Origin: Beijerinckiaceae bacterium
GTDB taxonomy: Bacteria > Pseudomonadota > Alphaproteobacteria > Rhizobiales > Beijerinckiaceae
NCBI GenBank assembly: GCA_947475995.1
Contig: CANJNI010000027.1
Coordinates: forward strand, 1-64,000
Direction of reading: 5' to 3'
Length of the DNA: 64,000 nucleotides
Shown here: positions 8,594 to 17,030 of the stretch, piece after piece
Position numbering within the stretch: position 1 is the first letter of the stretch
How the letters are laid out: every line of letters begins with the position of its first letter
Translations under genes and position numbers: made by a program
The notes under the pieces: model-generated
The model's database searches: none
Told to the model about the DNA's origin: nothing
Seen by the model: only the letters and a program-made list of their open reading frames with translations

Positions 8594-9360
8594 GAGGGCT
8601 GCGGCTGCGCCATCATCAGCTTCAGTCTCAAGGCGTCGGCGGTTGCGGCTGACGAGGCCGTATTGTCGAACATGCACCAGACGTCGGCGCCGGTCCGGGA
8701 AGCGGAATGCAGGCTCGCTGCAATCGGCCGGAGGCGCTCGGCTCCGTAGGAAGTCCGGTAGATTTCCGGCGAACCGTGCAGCCGGAAATAGACAAGCTTC
8801 TGCCATCCGCCCGGCGCGTCCGCCCCCACAGCGCGGGGCGGGTCTGCGGCCACCCGGGCGATGCGCAGGGAGACCAGCAACTCCTCCGCATCGTCCTCGA
8901 ACCAGGTCGGATGACGCGGCTCCAGCACAAGCCCTCCTGCATGCGCATGGCGGAAACCGGAGAGGAGTCGCGTGGCGTCGGCCTCCAGGAATTTCCGGTT
9001 GGGAGGCAGCTGGATCAGGATGGGGCCGAGCTTTGAGCCGAGCCCGGCGATCTCCTGCATGAAGCGCGCGAGATCCTGCGATGTGTCGACATCTTTCGCA
9101 TGGGTGATCGCCTTCGGAGCCTTGACGGCGAACCGGAAGCCTTCGGGTGTCGCGGCCGTCCACTTCTCGTAGGTGCTTGGCTTGTGCGGGCGGTAGAACG
9201 ATGTGTTGATTTCGGCAGCATCGAACACGGCCGCGTAGCGTTCAAGATGGCTTCCTGAATCGGGGAAATCCGGCTTGTAGCGGGACGCGAGACTCCATCC
9301 GGCGGTCCCGATCCGGACGGTCCCGGAATGTTTCCTGTTCGACGATCGAGCGCTCCGCAC
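8590..9360 (-). CDS. DUF72-domain protein
   Basis: About 256 aa. The DUF72 family (TIM-barrel-like, unknown biochemical role) is recognised from 'VRIGTAGWSL', 'ERYAAVFDAAEINTSFYRPH', 'FRFAVKAPKAITHAKD', 'PILIQLPPNRKF', 'LEPRHPTWF' and 'YFRLHGSPEIYR'. The frame is open up to an ATG at 9465, but that extension is low-complexity; a GTG at 9360 with GGAGG five bases before it gives a family-normal length, so I chose it. It ends overlapping the convergent enolase-family gene by 4 nt and is transcribed alone. Confidence 0.82.
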   Translation of the reverse strand: MRSARSSNRKHSGTVRIGTAGWSLASRYKPDFPDSGSHLERYAAVFDAAEINTSFYRPHKPSTYEKWTAATPEGFRFAVKAPKAITHAKDVDTSQDLARFMQEIAGLGSKLGPILIQLPPNRKFLEADATRLLSGFRHAHAGGLVLEPRHPTWFEDDAEELLVSLRIARVAADPPRAVGADAPGGWQKLVYFRLHGSPEIYRTSYGAERLRPIAASLHSASRTGADVWCMFDNTASSAATADALRLKLMMAQPQPS

Positions 9361-9577
9361 CGCCACCTCCGCCCGGTCGGAAACGCGGGCGGCAGAGCTG
9401 TGTTCCGTCGAGTTGCAAGCTGCGCATGGCGCTGATGCGGCGTTGGCGCGCCCGAGAATCGACACGCCAAAAACTCACCGAAACAGCCACGCGCTCGCAG
9501 ATTTGCCGCCACCGACTTGTCGCGTGTTGACGAGTCGCCAGGGCCCGCTCTAACTGCTTGATCAGGGGAGGCGACGG

Positions 9578-11629
9578 TTGAACATTCTGGGAATCGACAT
9601 AGGGGGCACCTTCACCGATCTCGTCGCATGGGACGCAGAACGGCGTGTCTTTTCACATGCGAAAAAGCTGACCTCCTATTCGGACTTTTTCCAGAGCGCA
9701 CGCGACTGTTTTCAGGCCGCCGGACTGGTTCTGGCGGAGGCTTCTGCGGTCCGTCACGGGACCACGCAGGTCATCAACGCTTTCATTCAGCGCAGCGGCG
9801 CGAAGGTCGCGCTGCTGACCACGCAAGGATTCCGCGACGTTCTCGAAATTGGCCGGGCCAATCGGCCGATTGCATTTCAGCTTCGCTACGAACGTCAGCC
9901 GCCGCTCGTTGACCGCCCGCTACGGTTCGAGGTTGCGGAGCGCATGGACGCGCACGGCTCCATCGTGACGCCGCTGGATATGGATCAGCTCGACGCCATC
10001 ATCGACCATATCGCGACGCTCGATGTCGAAGGGGTCGCTGTGTCGTTCCTCAATTCCTACCGGAATCCTGTTCACGAGGAACAGGCGGCTGCGCGGCTGC
10101 GAGAGCGGCTGCCGCATATCTTCGTCACCAGCGGCTGCGAACTCACGCGCGAATGGTTCGAATATGAACGCACGTCGACAGCCGTCGCGAATGCCTATGT
10201 GGGGCCGCTTATGGGGGCCTATCTCGATCATTTCGATCAGGGCCTGCGGGGCGACGGTTTTGCCGGAACCTTCGCGTTGATGGCGTCGAACGGCGGCGTC
10301 CTGACGCCCGCGATGGGCCGCGCGCAGCCGCTGGCGCTCGTCGAGTCCGGGCCGATAGGCGGCTGCATTGCGGCCTCAGCCTATGCGGCGGCGCTCGATC
10401 TCGACGACGTGATCGCATTCGACATGGGCGGCACAACGGCAAAATGTGCGCTCGTTCAGCGCGGCAAATTCGAGGTTCAGTCGACCTATTATATCGGCGG
10501 CTACGAGCATGGCTTTCCGGTGCGGATGCCGATCCTCGATATTGTCGAAGTCGGCGCAGGCGGCGGCTCCATTGCGGGCGTGGATGAACTCGGGCGCATG
10601 ACGGTGGGACCGAAGAGTGCGGGATCGGAGCCCGGCCCGGCGGCCTTCGGGCGCGGCGGCCAAAACCCCACCGTGACGGACGCCAACCTGCTGCTCGGTC
10701 GCATCGGGGAAGGCGCTTTTCTCGGCGGCGCATTCCGGCTGGACAAGGAAGCCTCGCGCCGCGCCATGGTCGAGAAGGTCATGCGCCCTCTCGGTTTGGC
10801 GGAAGCCGATGTCGAGCGCGCCGCGAGCGGCGTTCTTCAGCTTGCCAGCACGGTCATGTCCGGCGCCATCAAGGAAATCACCGGCGATCGCGGCCATGAC
10901 GCGCGCAAGTTCGTGCTGTTCGCCTTCGGGGGCGGCGGACCCCTGCACGCGGCCGACCTTGCGCGCGACCTGCATATTCCGCTGGCGATCATACCGCCGG
11001 AGCCGGGCAATTTCTCGGCGCTCGGAATGCTGCTGGCGCAGCCGCGCGTCGACCGCGCCCAGAGCTTCTTTCACGATCTCGATGCGGTAGCGATGTCATC
11101 GGCAGAATCGCTGCTCGCGCAGCTTGAGCGGGACGCCTGTTCGGCGTTGCAGGCGGATCATCCGGACAAGCCTTTTCATGTTCGGCGATACCTCGATCTG
11201 CGCTATCGCGGCCAGAAACATCCCTTGCAGGTTGAACTGGACGGCCGGCCGGATGCCGCAAGGGTGCGGGGCGCATTTGAGTCCGCTTATCGCGACCGCT
11301 TCGGTCATGCGGACGATCTGCATCCGGTCGAGATTGTCGGCGTGCGCATTGTCGCCACGGTCGACGCCCCGATGGGCGACCTTCTGGCTGCGGCGCGGCC
11401 AACCGCCTCCGAACCTCCCGTCAGCGTTCCGCGCGACGTCTGGTTTGATCGTCACGGATGGCTGAAGACATCTGTCTACCGGCGCGAAACCCTTCCGGTC
11501 GGCTTTGGCCGCAATGGCCCGGCCATTCTGGAAGAATACGGCGCAACCACCGTCATAGGTCCGCGAGATCGCTTCGTCATCGGTGCGCTCGGGGAAATCC
11601 GCATTCATTGTGGAGGGGCGACGCAATGA
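9578..11629 (+). CDS. Hydantoinase/oxoprolinase family protein, subunit A
   Basis: 683 aa, standard HyuA length. Subunit A carries two ASKHA-type ATPase motifs, seen here as 'GIDIGGTFTDLVAWD' at residues 4-18 and 'VIAFDMGGTTAKCALVQ' at about 279-295. HyuA/HyuB complexes hydrolyse hydantoin or 5-oxoproline rings with ATP, and relatives carboxylate acetone or acetophenone, so the substrate is open. The start is TTG at 9578: it is preceded by GGGGAGGCG at proper spacing and gives the canonical N-terminus. It is the first gene of a seven-gene plus-strand operon and overlaps subunit B by ATGA. Confidence 0.93.
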   Translation: MNILGIDIGGTFTDLVAWDAERRVFSHAKKLTSYSDFFQSARDCFQAAGLVLAEASAVRHGTTQVINAFIQRSGAKVALLTTQGFRDVLEIGRANRPIAFQLRYERQPPLVDRPLRFEVAERMDAHGSIVTPLDMDQLDAIIDHIATLDVEGVAVSFLNSYRNPVHEEQAAARLRERLPHIFVTSGCELTREWFEYERTSTAVANAYVGPLMGAYLDHFDQGLRGDGFAGTFALMASNGGVLTPAMGRAQPLALVESGPIGGCIAASAYAAALDLDDVIAFDMGGTTAKCALVQRGKFEVQSTYYIGGYEHGFPVRMPILDIVEVGAGGGSIAGVDELGRMTVGPKSAGSEPGPAAFGRGGQNPTVTDANLLLGRIGEGAFLGGAFRLDKEASRRAMVEKVMRPLGLAEADVERAASGVLQLASTVMSGAIKEITGDRGHDARKFVLFAFGGGGPLHAADLARDLHIPLAIIPPEPGNFSALGMLLAQPRVDRAQSFFHDLDAVAMSSAESLLAQLERDACSALQADHPDKPFHVRRYLDLRYRGQKHPLQVELDGRPDAARVRGAFESAYRDRFGHADDLHPVEIVGVRIVATVDAPMGDLLAAARPTASEPPVSVPRDVWFDRHGWLKTSVYRRETLPVGFGRNGPAILEEYGATTVIGPRDRFVIGALGEIRIHCGGATQ

Positions 11630-13413
11630 GAACCGATATGCCCGAGTCGGCAGGTCTCGATCCCATCACGGCCGAGGTGATACGTCAGCGGCTTATCGCG
11701 ATTCCGAACATCGTCGACCGGAACATCACCCGCACGGCTTTCAGTCCGGTGGTGGCGGAATACAAGGATTACGCCGTCGGCATTGTGGATGTGGACGGCA
11801 ATCTGGTGTCGCAATGCAAGGGTGGCATCACGATCTTTGTGGCGAATGCTCTCGGCACCGCGGTGCGCGATGGCGTGTCGATCTATGGACTCGACCGCAT
11901 TCGTCCGGGCGATGTGCTGATCACCAATCATGCGGGCACGATGGGGCAGCACCTCAACAATGTGGTGATGTACACGCCCGTCTATGTGCCGGAAGCGCCG
12001 GAGACGCCTGTGGCGTTCATGGCCGTCGTGATGCACTGGGTGGATGTCGGCGGAGCCATTGTGGGCTCGGCTGTCTCCAACACGACAACCGAAATCTGGC
12101 AGGAAGGCCTTCAGTTGCGCAGCGTGAAGCTGCACGACCAGGGCCGGCCTATCGAGGAAATGTACCGGGTCATCGAATATAATACGCGCTTTCCCCGCAT
12201 GGTTCTGGGCGATCTGAACGCACAGCTGGCGGGCTGCCTGCAGGGGCGGGACATGCTCGCGCAGGTCTATGCGGACTACGGAATTGCGGCGCTGCGCGAG
12301 GCTATTGCGCTATTGTGGAACCAGTCGGAAGCCGCCACGCGGCGCGCCATCCGCTCCATCGCAAACGGAACCTATCGGGCAGCGTCATTTCTCGACGATG
12401 ATGGAATCCGCAAGGGCCAGCGCATCCCGATTGACATCAGTGTCCGCGTGGAGGACGAGCGCATCACGATTGATTTCTCGAACATTGCGCCGCAGATGCA
12501 GGGGCCGCTCAATGCGGGCCGCAATGGCGGCGCTGTGGCGGCGGCTCGCGTGGCCTGCAAATATCTGCTCACGCCGGACGAACCCGCCAATGAAGGCGCA
12601 TTCCGGCCCATCGAGATCGAAATCCCGGACGGAAAGTTTTTGAGCGCAAGCGCCGACGCCGCCATGGGCGGATCGGGGTCCATGTTGCCGACCGTCATCG
12701 ACACGATTTTCGCCGCCATTGCGTCTGCTGCGCCGGACCGCGTCGCTGCCGCCCATCATGGCACGTACGGCATCCACATGCTGTTCGGTCGCGACCCGCA
12801 GACCGGCGAATTGTTCAAGCAGAGCGATACCGCCACGGGCGGCTGGGGGGCCAATTGCGACCGCGATGGCGCAGGTCCATACCGGTCGCTCGTGCATTCG
12901 GACACGCACAGCGTGCCGGTGGAGATGCAGGAGGCCATGAACCCGTTCCGCATCGACAGCGTGACGCTGCGAACAGACTCCGGCGGGCCGGGCGCGTACA
13001 GGGGCGGGCCGGGAATCGAGAAGTTCTATACCCCGCTCACCCCGATGCGCATCAATGTCAGTTTCGAGCGCACCCAATGTGCGCCCTGGGGGCTTCAGGG
13101 GGGCAGGCCGGGCCAGGTCGGCTGGGTGGAGATCCATCGCGACGGACAAATCATCGGGCCGCTCGCCAAGGCGACGGAAGAGATCCGGCTCGGCGACCGG
13201 ATTCGCGTGCTGACTGGCGGCGGCGGCGGCTATGGACCGCCCGAAGAGCGCGATCCGGTCCGCGTCGAACGCGATGTGAAGTTCGGCTACGTGTCGCCCG
13301 CTCAGGCGCGAGAGGTTTATGGCGTCGTTCTCGACGCAGATGGCCGCGTCTCGATGACCGAAACGCAAGCGCTCCGCACGCGCCGCAGCAGTGGACGAAC
13401 AGCGTCCGAATGA
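11626..13413 (+). CDS. Hydantoinase B/oxoprolinase family protein, subunit B
   Basis: 595 aa. Recognisable HyuB blocks: 'DPITAEVIRQRLIAIPNIVD', 'RNITRTAFSPVVAEYKDYAV', 'LITNHAGTMGQHLNNVVMYT', 'DSGGPGAYRGGPGIE' and the C-terminal 'TGGGGGYGPPEERDP'. It is the catalytic partner of subunit A; the ATGA overlap (11626-11629) indicates translational coupling. The start at 11626 replaces a longer open frame beginning inside subunit A. Unlike classical hydantoin operons there is no separate carbamoylase gene next door; instead an ABC importer, an amidohydrolase-fold protein and an acyl-CoA ligase follow. Confidence 0.93.
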   Translation: MRTDMPESAGLDPITAEVIRQRLIAIPNIVDRNITRTAFSPVVAEYKDYAVGIVDVDGNLVSQCKGGITIFVANALGTAVRDGVSIYGLDRIRPGDVLITNHAGTMGQHLNNVVMYTPVYVPEAPETPVAFMAVVMHWVDVGGAIVGSAVSNTTTEIWQEGLQLRSVKLHDQGRPIEEMYRVIEYNTRFPRMVLGDLNAQLAGCLQGRDMLAQVYADYGIAALREAIALLWNQSEAATRRAIRSIANGTYRAASFLDDDGIRKGQRIPIDISVRVEDERITIDFSNIAPQMQGPLNAGRNGGAVAAARVACKYLLTPDEPANEGAFRPIEIEIPDGKFLSASADAAMGGSGSMLPTVIDTIFAAIASAAPDRVAAAHHGTYGIHMLFGRDPQTGELFKQSDTATGGWGANCDRDGAGPYRSLVHSDTHSVPVEMQEAMNPFRIDSVTLRTDSGGPGAYRGGPGIEKFYTPLTPMRINVSFERTQCAPWGLQGGRPGQVGWVEIHRDGQIIGPLAKATEEIRLGDRIRVLTGGGGGYGPPEERDPVRVERDVKFGYVSPAQAREVYGVVLDADGRVSMTETQALRTRRSSGRTASE

Positions 13414-13453
13414 GGCACTATATGCTCCAAACGGCGCCGTCTGCGCCAGAGGG

Positions 13454-14278
13454 ATGAACGCTTTGGGTCTGGTAGCAGAGCAGCAGAATCAGAATGCCCC
13501 GAAGCAGGCGTCGCCGCTCATTCGCATCGCCGGCGTGGCCAAAAGTTTCCCGACTCCCGAGGGCGGCTCGGTGACGGCGCTCGAAGCCGTCGATCTCACA
13601 GTCGCGCGCGGTGAATTCGTGTCGATCGTCGGCCCCTCCGGCTGCGGCAAGAGCACGCTTCTCTACATGATCGGCGGGCTGGTCGAGCCGAGTTCGGGGA
13701 GCATCGAGGTTGGAGGCTCCCGGGTTGTCGGGCCTGACCCGAAGGTCGGCATCGTCTTTCAGGAATTTCGTATCTTCCCGTGGAAGACGGTCCGGTCGAA
13801 TGTGATGTTCGGTCTCGAACTTCAGGGCAAAGGCAACGCCGCCGAACGCCTTGCGATAGCGGATCGCTACATCGAGATGGTCGGCCTCAGGGGCTTCGAG
13901 GATCGTCTGCCGAAAGAGCTTTCGGGCGGCATGAAGCAGCGCGTCGCCATCGCCCAGACCTTCGCGTGCGATCCCGACGTCGTGCTGATGGACGAACCGC
14001 TCGGCTCCGTGGACGCGCTGACCCGCGAGAAGCTGCAGGATGAGTTGCTGCGGATCTGGCGCGATTCCGGGAAAACCATCATCGTGGTCACGCATTCGAT
14101 CGAGGAAGCCATCTACCTCGGCCAGCGGGTCGTGGTGATGGCGCCGCGCCCCAGCCGCGTGATCGCCACCTATGACGTGCATCTCGATCACCCGCGCACC
14201 GCCGAAATGCGGACTGCGCCGGAAACCGCCCATCTTCGCAACGAGATCTGGAACCTCGTAAGGGGAGGCGTGACATGA
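13454..14278 (+). CDS. ABC transporter ATP-binding protein (NitT/TauT type)
   Basis: 274 aa. All ABC ATPase motifs are visible: Walker A 'GPSGCGKST', Q-loop 'VFQEFRIFPWKTVRSNV', signature 'LSGGMKQRVAIAQ', Walker B 'VVLMDEPLGSVD' and switch His 'VVTHSIEEA'. The 'F.IFPWKTV..NV' Q-loop segment is typical of nitrate/sulfonate/taurine-type importers. ATG 13454 has AGAGGG close upstream; the open frame from 13391 overlaps subunit B and adds nothing family-like. It energises the permease at 14275 and presumably uses the binding protein at 15039. Confidence 0.93.
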   Translation: MNALGLVAEQQNQNAPKQASPLIRIAGVAKSFPTPEGGSVTALEAVDLTVARGEFVSIVGPSGCGKSTLLYMIGGLVEPSSGSIEVGGSRVVGPDPKVGIVFQEFRIFPWKTVRSNVMFGLELQGKGNAAERLAIADRYIEMVGLRGFEDRLPKELSGGMKQRVAIAQTFACDPDVVLMDEPLGSVDALTREKLQDELLRIWRDSGKTIIVVTHSIEEAIYLGQRVVVMAPRPSRVIATYDVHLDHPRTAEMRTAPETAHLRNEIWNLVRGGVT

Positions 14279-15018
14279 AGGCGATCCTGCGCCTCTACCC
14301 GATCGGGTTGATCCTGCTAGTGTGGGAACTTTCGACGCGCGCAAAGCTGGTCGATCCGATGTTTTTGCCGCCCCTGTCGGCGGCGGTGGTGGATTTCTGG
14401 GCCAATCTTGGCCTGCTGATGCAGGACGCCCTGTCCTCGCTGATGCGGGCCGGCGCGGGCCTGCTGATCGGCGGCGGAATAGGCCTTGTGGTCGGCATGG
14501 CGATGGCCCGCTCGAAGCTGGCGGAAAGTTTCTTCGATCCGCTGATCAGCGCCCTTTTTCCGACCCCGAAGCTCGCGCTGTTTCCGCTGCTGATGGTCTG
14601 GCTGGGTCTCGGGAATGGCTCGAAGATCGCGCTCGTGGCGCTGACGGCTTTCTTCCCGATCGTCATCAACACCTATTCGGGCATGAAGGGCGTGGACAAG
14701 TTCCTGATCTGGAACGCGCGCACCAAGGGCGCGAGCAGCTTTCAGGTCCTGACGCGCGTGATGGCCCCGGCGGCGCTGCCGTTTATCTTCGCGGGCGTTC
14801 GGATCGCCACCTCCTTCTCGTTCCTGCTGGTGGTGGCGGCCGAAATGCTCGGCTCCACCGACGGGCTTGGCTTTCGCATTCTCTACGCGCAGCGAACGTT
14901 CGAGGCCAACACCATGTATGCGGCGATCCTGTTCGTGGCGGTTCTCGGTTACGTGGTTGACAGGATCGTGGGTTTGATAGGACGAAGGTTGCTGGCCTGG
15001 CAGGATACTGCCGCCTGA
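14275..15018 (+). CDS. ABC transporter permease (NitT/TauT type)
   Basis: 247 aa with about six hydrophobic segments. The cytoplasmic EAA-like loop is seen as 'GASSFQVLTRVMAPAALPFI' near residue 150, followed by 'GVRIATSFSFLLVVAAEMLG', both characteristic of the SsuC/TauC branch of binding-protein-dependent permeases. Start codon overlaps the ATPase stop (ATGA, 14275-14278), so the two are translationally coupled. Inner membrane. Confidence 0.92.
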   Translation: MKAILRLYPIGLILLVWELSTRAKLVDPMFLPPLSAAVVDFWANLGLLMQDALSSLMRAGAGLLIGGGIGLVVGMAMARSKLAESFFDPLISALFPTPKLALFPLLMVWLGLGNGSKIALVALTAFFPIVINTYSGMKGVDKFLIWNARTKGASSFQVLTRVMAPAALPFIFAGVRIATSFSFLLVVAAEMLGSTDGLGFRILYAQRTFEANTMYAAILFVAVLGYVVDRIVGLIGRRLLAWQDTAA

Positions 15019-15038
15019 AAACAAAAACGGAGGAAACG

Positions 15039-16127
15039 ATGGGAATGGCTCGATGGACTTCGGTGGCTGCGGCCATCGCGATGGTCGCCTTCACGGGCGC
15101 GGCGCAGGCGCAGACGAAACAGATCGACATGTCGCCCGCCAAGATCCGGTTCGGCTATGTGACCGGCGTCGCTTTTCCGACCATCATTGTAGCCCAGCAA
15201 AAGGGCTTCTTCGCCAAGGAAAACCTGACGGTCGAGAACATCTTCCTCGCCGGCACCGGGCCGATCATCGAGGCGCTTTCGGCAGGCAATCTCGACATGG
15301 GCAATTCGACGCCCCTGCTGGCCATCGCGGCCACCGCCAAGGGCGGCGCCAAGACGACGCTCGTGTCAGCCCATGAATATTCGCTCACCGACAAGCAGGG
15401 CAACCAGTTCGAGGGCGCCTACATCACGGTCCGGCGCGGCGAAGGCATCAAGGAGCTGAAAGACCTCAAGGGCAAGCGGGTCGCCATCAACGACATCGGC
15501 TCCAGCTATACCTATTTCATGCGCGCCAAAATGGTCGAGATGGGCATGAATCCCGACAAGGATCTGACGATCATCCCGGTGCCGTTCAACCAGATGGCCG
15601 GCGCGCTTCTGCAAAATCAGGTCGACGCCATGGTGGCTTCCGCCGACGGGTTGCTTCAGGCCCGCGACCGCGCGCCGGTGGACGTCATCGGGACGCAGAC
15701 GACGCTTGAAGGTCTCGACATCAGCGTCACCTCGTCGATCAGCGTGAACAACGAATTCTACAAGAAGAACCCCGACGTGGTGGTCCGCTTCATCCGCGCC
15801 GAGCTCGCGGCGCGTGTCTGGATGGACGCTGCGCTGGCGAAACGCGATCCGGAACTGTTCGACATCGTGGCGGCCTCGATGAAATACACGCCCGAGCGCA
15901 GCAAGGCGTTTTGGGAAACGCGCGGCGGCTATTACGGCAAGGACACGGAACTCGTGAACCTCATGGACCTGCCGCGCCGCCTGATCGAGCGCCAGATCGT
16001 CGTCGCGAAGACCTCCGGCCTCGTCTCGAAAGACGCCAATCTTTCCTACGAGATGCTGATGGACCAGAAGCCGCTGAAGGAAGCGACCGCCAGCCTCGGC
16101 CTCAAGTGGGACCCCGCCAAGGACTGA
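15039..16127 (+). CDS. ABC transporter substrate-binding protein (NMT1/SsuA/TauA-like)
   Basis: 362 aa. A Sec signal peptide is clear (MGMARWTSVAAAIAMVAFTG, cleavage likely after 'AAQAQ'). The mature protein has NMT1/THI5-like blocks: 'IRFGYVTGVAFPTIIVAQQK', 'AGTGPIIEALSAGNLDMGNS', 'LKDLKGKRVAINDIGSSY'. It is the periplasmic receptor for the permease/ATPase pair directly upstream, and the operon position suggests it captures the substrate of the hydantoinase-like enzyme. Ribosome site ggaggaaacg upstream of ATG 15039. Confidence 0.92.
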   Translation: MGMARWTSVAAAIAMVAFTGAAQAQTKQIDMSPAKIRFGYVTGVAFPTIIVAQQKGFFAKENLTVENIFLAGTGPIIEALSAGNLDMGNSTPLLAIAATAKGGAKTTLVSAHEYSLTDKQGNQFEGAYITVRRGEGIKELKDLKGKRVAINDIGSSYTYFMRAKMVEMGMNPDKDLTIIPVPFNQMAGALLQNQVDAMVASADGLLQARDRAPVDVIGTQTTLEGLDISVTSSISVNNEFYKKNPDVVVRFIRAELAARVWMDAALAKRDPELFDIVAASMKYTPERSKAFWETRGGYYGKDTELVNLMDLPRRLIERQIVVAKTSGLVSKDANLSYEMLMDQKPLKEATASLGLKWDPAKD

Positions 16128-16179
16128 GGCGAGCGCCTCTTTCCCGGAACATGTTTCGCAATTTCAGGACTGAATTCAC

Positions 16180-17022
16180 ATGCCGACCAAGGAACCGATC
16201 ATCGACTGCTGGGTTGCGCCGTTCTCGGCCGAAAAGGCCGAGGCGTGGCGAACCAGCAAGGAATATTCGGATATCCAGACGAAGTTTCGCAACGCCGGCG
16301 GTCTCGATACCGGGACCGACGCGACCATCGCCGAGATGGATCGCGCCGGCGTGCGCTTCGGGTTGATCGGCGGCGTGGATCATCCGCATTCGAAGACACC
16401 GAACGACTGGGTGGCCGAGCAGGTTGCGAAATATCCGGACCGCCTCATCCGCATCGCGGGCGTCAATGCCGAGAACGGCATGTCTGCGGTGCGGGAGCTT
16501 GAGGATCTGGTGCGCAACGGCGGCTGCAGGGGATTGCGCATCTTCCCCTACGGCCACAAGAAGCCGCCGAACCACGCGATCTTCTATCCGCTTTACGCCA
16601 AGTGCATTGAGCTCGACATTCCGGTGCAGATGCAAATGGGTCACACGGCCCCGATGCTGCCGTCCGAAGTCGGCCGCCCGATCTATCTGGACGAAGTGGC
16701 GATTCACTTCCCGGAATTGCGCATCGTGGCTGCGCATCTGGGCTATCCATGGACGGACGAGATGATCTCGGTCGCGTGGAAGCACAAGAACGTCTACATC
16801 GACACGACCGCGCACACGCCGCGCTATTTCCAGCCGCAGTTCCTGCACTATCTGAACACGTACGGTCAGGACAAGGTGATCTTCGGCACGTCCTATCCGG
16901 GCACATTGCCGTCGATGAAGAAGCCCATCGACGAACTTGACGCGCTCAACCTCAAGCCGGAGGCGAGGCGCAAGTTCCTGTGGGAGAACGCCGCGAAAGT
17001 CTGGAAGATCGACATCAGGTGA
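16180..17022 (+). CDS. Amidohydrolase-2-like (metal-dependent hydrolase fold) protein, metal ligands partly missing
   Basis: 280 aa. The overall order resembles the amidohydrolase-2 family (PF04909-type, which includes ACMSD and gamma-resorcylate decarboxylase): N-terminal 'PIIDCWVAPF', 'VRFGLIGGVDHPHSKTP', 'GCRGLRIFPYG', 'PVQMQMGHTAPML', 'LRIVAAHLGYPWTDEM' and 'VIFGTSYPG'. Two usual metal-binding sites are altered: the N-terminal H-x-H is 'CWVAP', and the C-terminal Asp (normally G-[ST]-D-[YW]-P) is Ser ('GTSYPG'). The His residues of the middle motifs remain. It may use a different metal arrangement or another chemistry. Part of the hydantoinase-like operon, 8 nt before the ligase. Confidence 0.8.
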   Translation: MPTKEPIIDCWVAPFSAEKAEAWRTSKEYSDIQTKFRNAGGLDTGTDATIAEMDRAGVRFGLIGGVDHPHSKTPNDWVAEQVAKYPDRLIRIAGVNAENGMSAVRELEDLVRNGGCRGLRIFPYGHKKPPNHAIFYPLYAKCIELDIPVQMQMGHTAPMLPSEVGRPIYLDEVAIHFPELRIVAAHLGYPWTDEMISVAWKHKNVYIDTTAHTPRYFQPQFLHYLNTYGQDKVIFGTSYPGTLPSMKKPIDELDALNLKPEARRKFLWENAAKVWKIDIR

Positions 17023-17030
17023 CACCCGCG

